Part shown: piece by piece, positions 62,627 to 64,000 of the stretch
How the letters are laid out: every line of letters starts with the position of its first letter
Position numbering within the stretch: the first letter of the stretch is position 1
Source: Psychrobacter aestuarii
GTDB lineage: Bacteria; Pseudomonadota; Gammaproteobacteria; Pseudomonadales; Moraxellaceae
Reading direction: 5' to 3'
Length of the DNA: 64,000 bases
Assembly (NCBI RefSeq): GCF_904846035.1
Contig: NZ_CAJGYT010000001.1
Location: 372,001-436,000, forward strand
Notes under the pieces: model-generated
What the model was told of the DNA's origin: nothing
The model's input: the letters and a program-made list of their open reading frames with translations, nothing else
Database searches by the model: none
Program-made: the position numbers and the translations under genes

Positions 62627-63120
62627 ATGTTCGCCCTAAAATAAATGCAAGAAGAACTGCAGGAAAATACGTGCGACAGTCGCATACCCACACGCATCCT
62701 CGTGTGCGGCGACCGTCATTATTGTCTTTTGCAATAGTTTAGCACAGTTCCAGACAAGCTCAGAGATTTGCGCAGCTCACGCATATTTTACCTTTATCTT
62801 GTTTTCATCATAAGCGCGCGTTCAGTCAGCATGTTGCCAAAGCGCTTGCGGCTGTGGTCAAAGTTATTGTTTAAGAATAAATACCACGTTTATGTAAGAA
62901 AGTTTGTCTTAAGATTTTGAAACAAATATAAGACGTTTATCTGCGCACAGTATCTATAGGCTTGCGTATGCTAAAGGGCGCAATTTGTCTGGCTTTGCTG
63001 ACCATATACGCGTTCTACACGCTGCTTTTTATTGCGGGCGGCTGACTTGTTACGCGACGGGTCGCTTGGTTTTTCTTATTGTATATTCAGCTTTTCTTTT
63101 ATGGTTATCGGAGAGATATG
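62627..63120. promoter_or_regulatory. Divergent ftsY / lipoprotein region
   Basis: A 494-nt gap. CACACG (62689-62694) and CGTGTG (62701-62706) form a small hairpin in the ftsY promoter zone. A plus-strand promoter is listed separately at 62904-62932. No other ORF is supported. Confidence 0.4.
62904..62932 (+). promoter_or_regulatory. Candidate sigma-70 promoter for the lipoprotein gene
   Basis: TTGTCT (62904-62909), 17-nt spacer, TATAAG (62927-62932). It would give a leader of about 180 nt. Confidence 0.45.
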
Positions 63121-63264
63121 ATGTCTTATTTGTCATCCCTACGCAGCAAGCATGGTTTTGCGGCTGCTTTTGTAATCGGTACGCTGCTGCTAACAGGTTG
63201 TAGCACCACGCATGAGGTACGCCCAACTGCGAGCGTCATGGTCGGCACGCAGCACCGTTTATAA
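63121..63264 (+). CDS. Tiny lipoprotein, 47 residues
   Basis: A short exported lipoprotein, MSYLSSLRSKHGFAAAFVIG then TLLLTGC and a 19-residue mature tail ending GTQHRL. The lipobox LLTGC gives a lipidated Cys at residue 29; Ser-Thr-Thr follow, so outer-membrane sorting is expected (no Asp at +2). GGAGAG lies 5 nt before this ATG; the preceding ATG at 63118 is too close to it. I do not recognise the tail. It lies 75 nt before an M16 peptidase lipoprotein on the same strand. Confidence 0.72.
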   Translation: MSYLSSLRSKHGFAAAFVIGTLLLTGCSTTHEVRPTASVMVGTQHRL

Positions 63265-63281
63265 AGATTGCGGCGTATGTC

Positions 63282-63311
63282 TTGATTAGGGACTTTTGTT
63301 CTGCCTATACT
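63282..63311 (+). promoter_or_regulatory. Candidate sigma-70 promoter of the M16 peptidase gene
   Basis: TTGATT (63282-63287), 18-nt spacer, TATACT (63306-63311), 28 nt before the ATG. The peptidase gene could therefore also be transcribed alone. Confidence 0.4.
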
Positions 63312-63339
63312 GTCGGCAGTATTTATTATTGAGAGTGTT

Positions 63340-64000
63340 ATGTCATCGCTATCTGCTCGTTTATCTGCCCGTACCTTGGGTGTGCTGCTTGTGACAGGGG
63401 CACTATCTGCCTGCCAAAGCACCCCACTGGCGTCCGCCACACCTACCGCGCAAACTGGCGCATCTGCACCCAACAGTACAGCGGCTAAGCCTGCGTCTGC
63501 TGCACAGGATCTTACTATGGACTTATCCGGTCGCCACGAATACCAGCTGGAAAATGGGCTAAAACTGATCATAAAAGAAGACCACCGTGCGCCTGTCGTC
63601 ATGACGCAGATTTGGTACAAAGTCGGCTCAACCGATGAGCCTATTGATAAAGGCGGCATGTCGCATCTGTTAGAGCATATGATGTTCAAGGGCACAGAGC
63701 GGGTCTCAAGCGATGACTTTGAGCGCTTGATTGCCAAGTTTGGCGGCACGAACAATGCCTTTACCAGTTATGATTACACTGGATACTACGAGCTGTTCCC
63801 TGCCAACTATATGCCGCTGGCATTAGAGCTTGAAGCCGATCGCATGATGAATCTGCATTTTGATGCCGCCTCTTTTGCCAAAGAGCATCAGGTGGTGATG
63901 GAAGAGCGCCGCCAGCGTACCGATGACAGCCCTTTGGCTAAGGCTTATGAGTCCTTTCGTTTGCATGCTCTGCCCGACAGCCCAAAAGGCGAGTCGGTCA
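63340..64000 (+). CDS. M16-family zinc metallopeptidase lipoprotein, 3' end outside window
   Basis: The first 220 residues of an insulinase-type (pitrilysin family) peptidase. The N-terminus has a signal with lipobox LSAC (Cys25), then an Ala/Thr/Pro linker to about 58. The zinc motif HLLEHMMFKG (HxxEH) is at about 108-117, with YYELFPANYMPLALELEADR and EHQVVMEERRQRTDDSP, where Glu in VMEERR is the downstream zinc ligand. GAGAG lies just before the ATG at 63340. M16 genes beside ftsY are common in gammaproteobacteria. No stop before the window end, so the length is unknown. Confidence 0.9.
   Translation, partial: MSSLSARLSARTLGVLLVTGALSACQSTPLASATPTAQTGASAPNSTAAKPASAAQDLTMDLSGRHEYQLENGLKLIIKEDHRAPVVMTQIWYKVGSTDEPIDKGGMSHLLEHMMFKGTERVSSDDFERLIAKFGGTNNAFTSYDYTGYYELFPANYMPLALELEADRMMNLHFDAASFAKEHQVVMEERRQRTDDSPLAKAYESFRLHALPDSPKGESV

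Overview
The window is about 64 kb of ordinary chromosomal DNA from a gammaproteobacterium, most likely Moraxellaceae and probably Psychrobacter or a close relative. That placement is inferred from gene content, gene order and protein sequence; no rRNA gene or marker database could be consulted. Coding density is high. I see no insertion sequence, prophage, CRISPR array, tRNA or rRNA gene. About 50 protein genes and one structural RNA gene can be supported. Both ends cut a gene: a DUF1275 membrane protein on the left and an M16 peptidase lipoprotein on the right.

Layout. 1-2.6 kb: DUF1275 protein, fabI, then divergent folE. 2.7-9.4 kb (minus strand): a YejABEF peptide transporter with gloB between yejA and yejB. 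9.6-13.7 kb: three LysM-only secreted proteins with two, three and four modules, then serC. 13.9-15.5 kb: a divergent DNA polymerase III psi subunit (holD) with a long acidic linker, and the 4.5S SRP RNA gene (ffs) with a clear promoter and terminator. 15.8-19.1 kb: a SIMPL protein, a DUF4124 protein and glnA with a near-consensus sigma-54 promoter. 19.6-23.2 kb: trpG-trpD-trpC without trpE, then an Smr protein. 23.3-27.6 kb: an MscS channel and a divergent BtuB-like receptor. 27.7-31.3 kb: an S-adenosylhomocysteine (SAH) riboswitch controlling ahcY-metF, then rsmE. 31.6-40.1 kb: a PAS-GGDEF-EAL protein, two paralogous acyl-CoA dehydrogenases and a Gcr-family membrane protein. 40.2-43.2 kb: pdxA-rsmA-apaH. 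43.6-54.4 kb: dnaB, alr, argF, rpiA (minus), ilvA, hslR, a low-molecular-weight phosphatase, murB, a DUF218 protein, ccoS and a SafE-like protein with a His/Met-rich tail. 54.5-64 kb: rhlB and a cold-shock gene (minus), aroQ, an ABC1 kinase, a Kv-type channel with a C-terminal zinc ribbon (minus), yebC, ogt and ftsY (minus), a tiny lipoprotein and the M16 peptidase.

The genes are mainly housekeeping: amino acid synthesis (serC, glnA, trpGDC, argF, ilvA, alr, aroQ), the methyl cycle (ahcY, metF), cofactors (folE, pdxA), wall synthesis (murB, alr), replication (dnaB, holD) and membrane targeting (ffs, ftsY). Regulation is unusually readable in places: a SAH riboswitch starting at the predicted transcription start, a sigma-54 site, and a single bidirectional terminator at each of eight convergent gene junctions. 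I found no large unknown system. The items most worth follow-up are the disguised HolD, the 2-3-4 LysM series, the membrane 'recombinase', the zinc-ribbon potassium channel, the metal-binding tail beside CcoS, and several strong intergenic palindromes of unknown role, above all the one before hslR.
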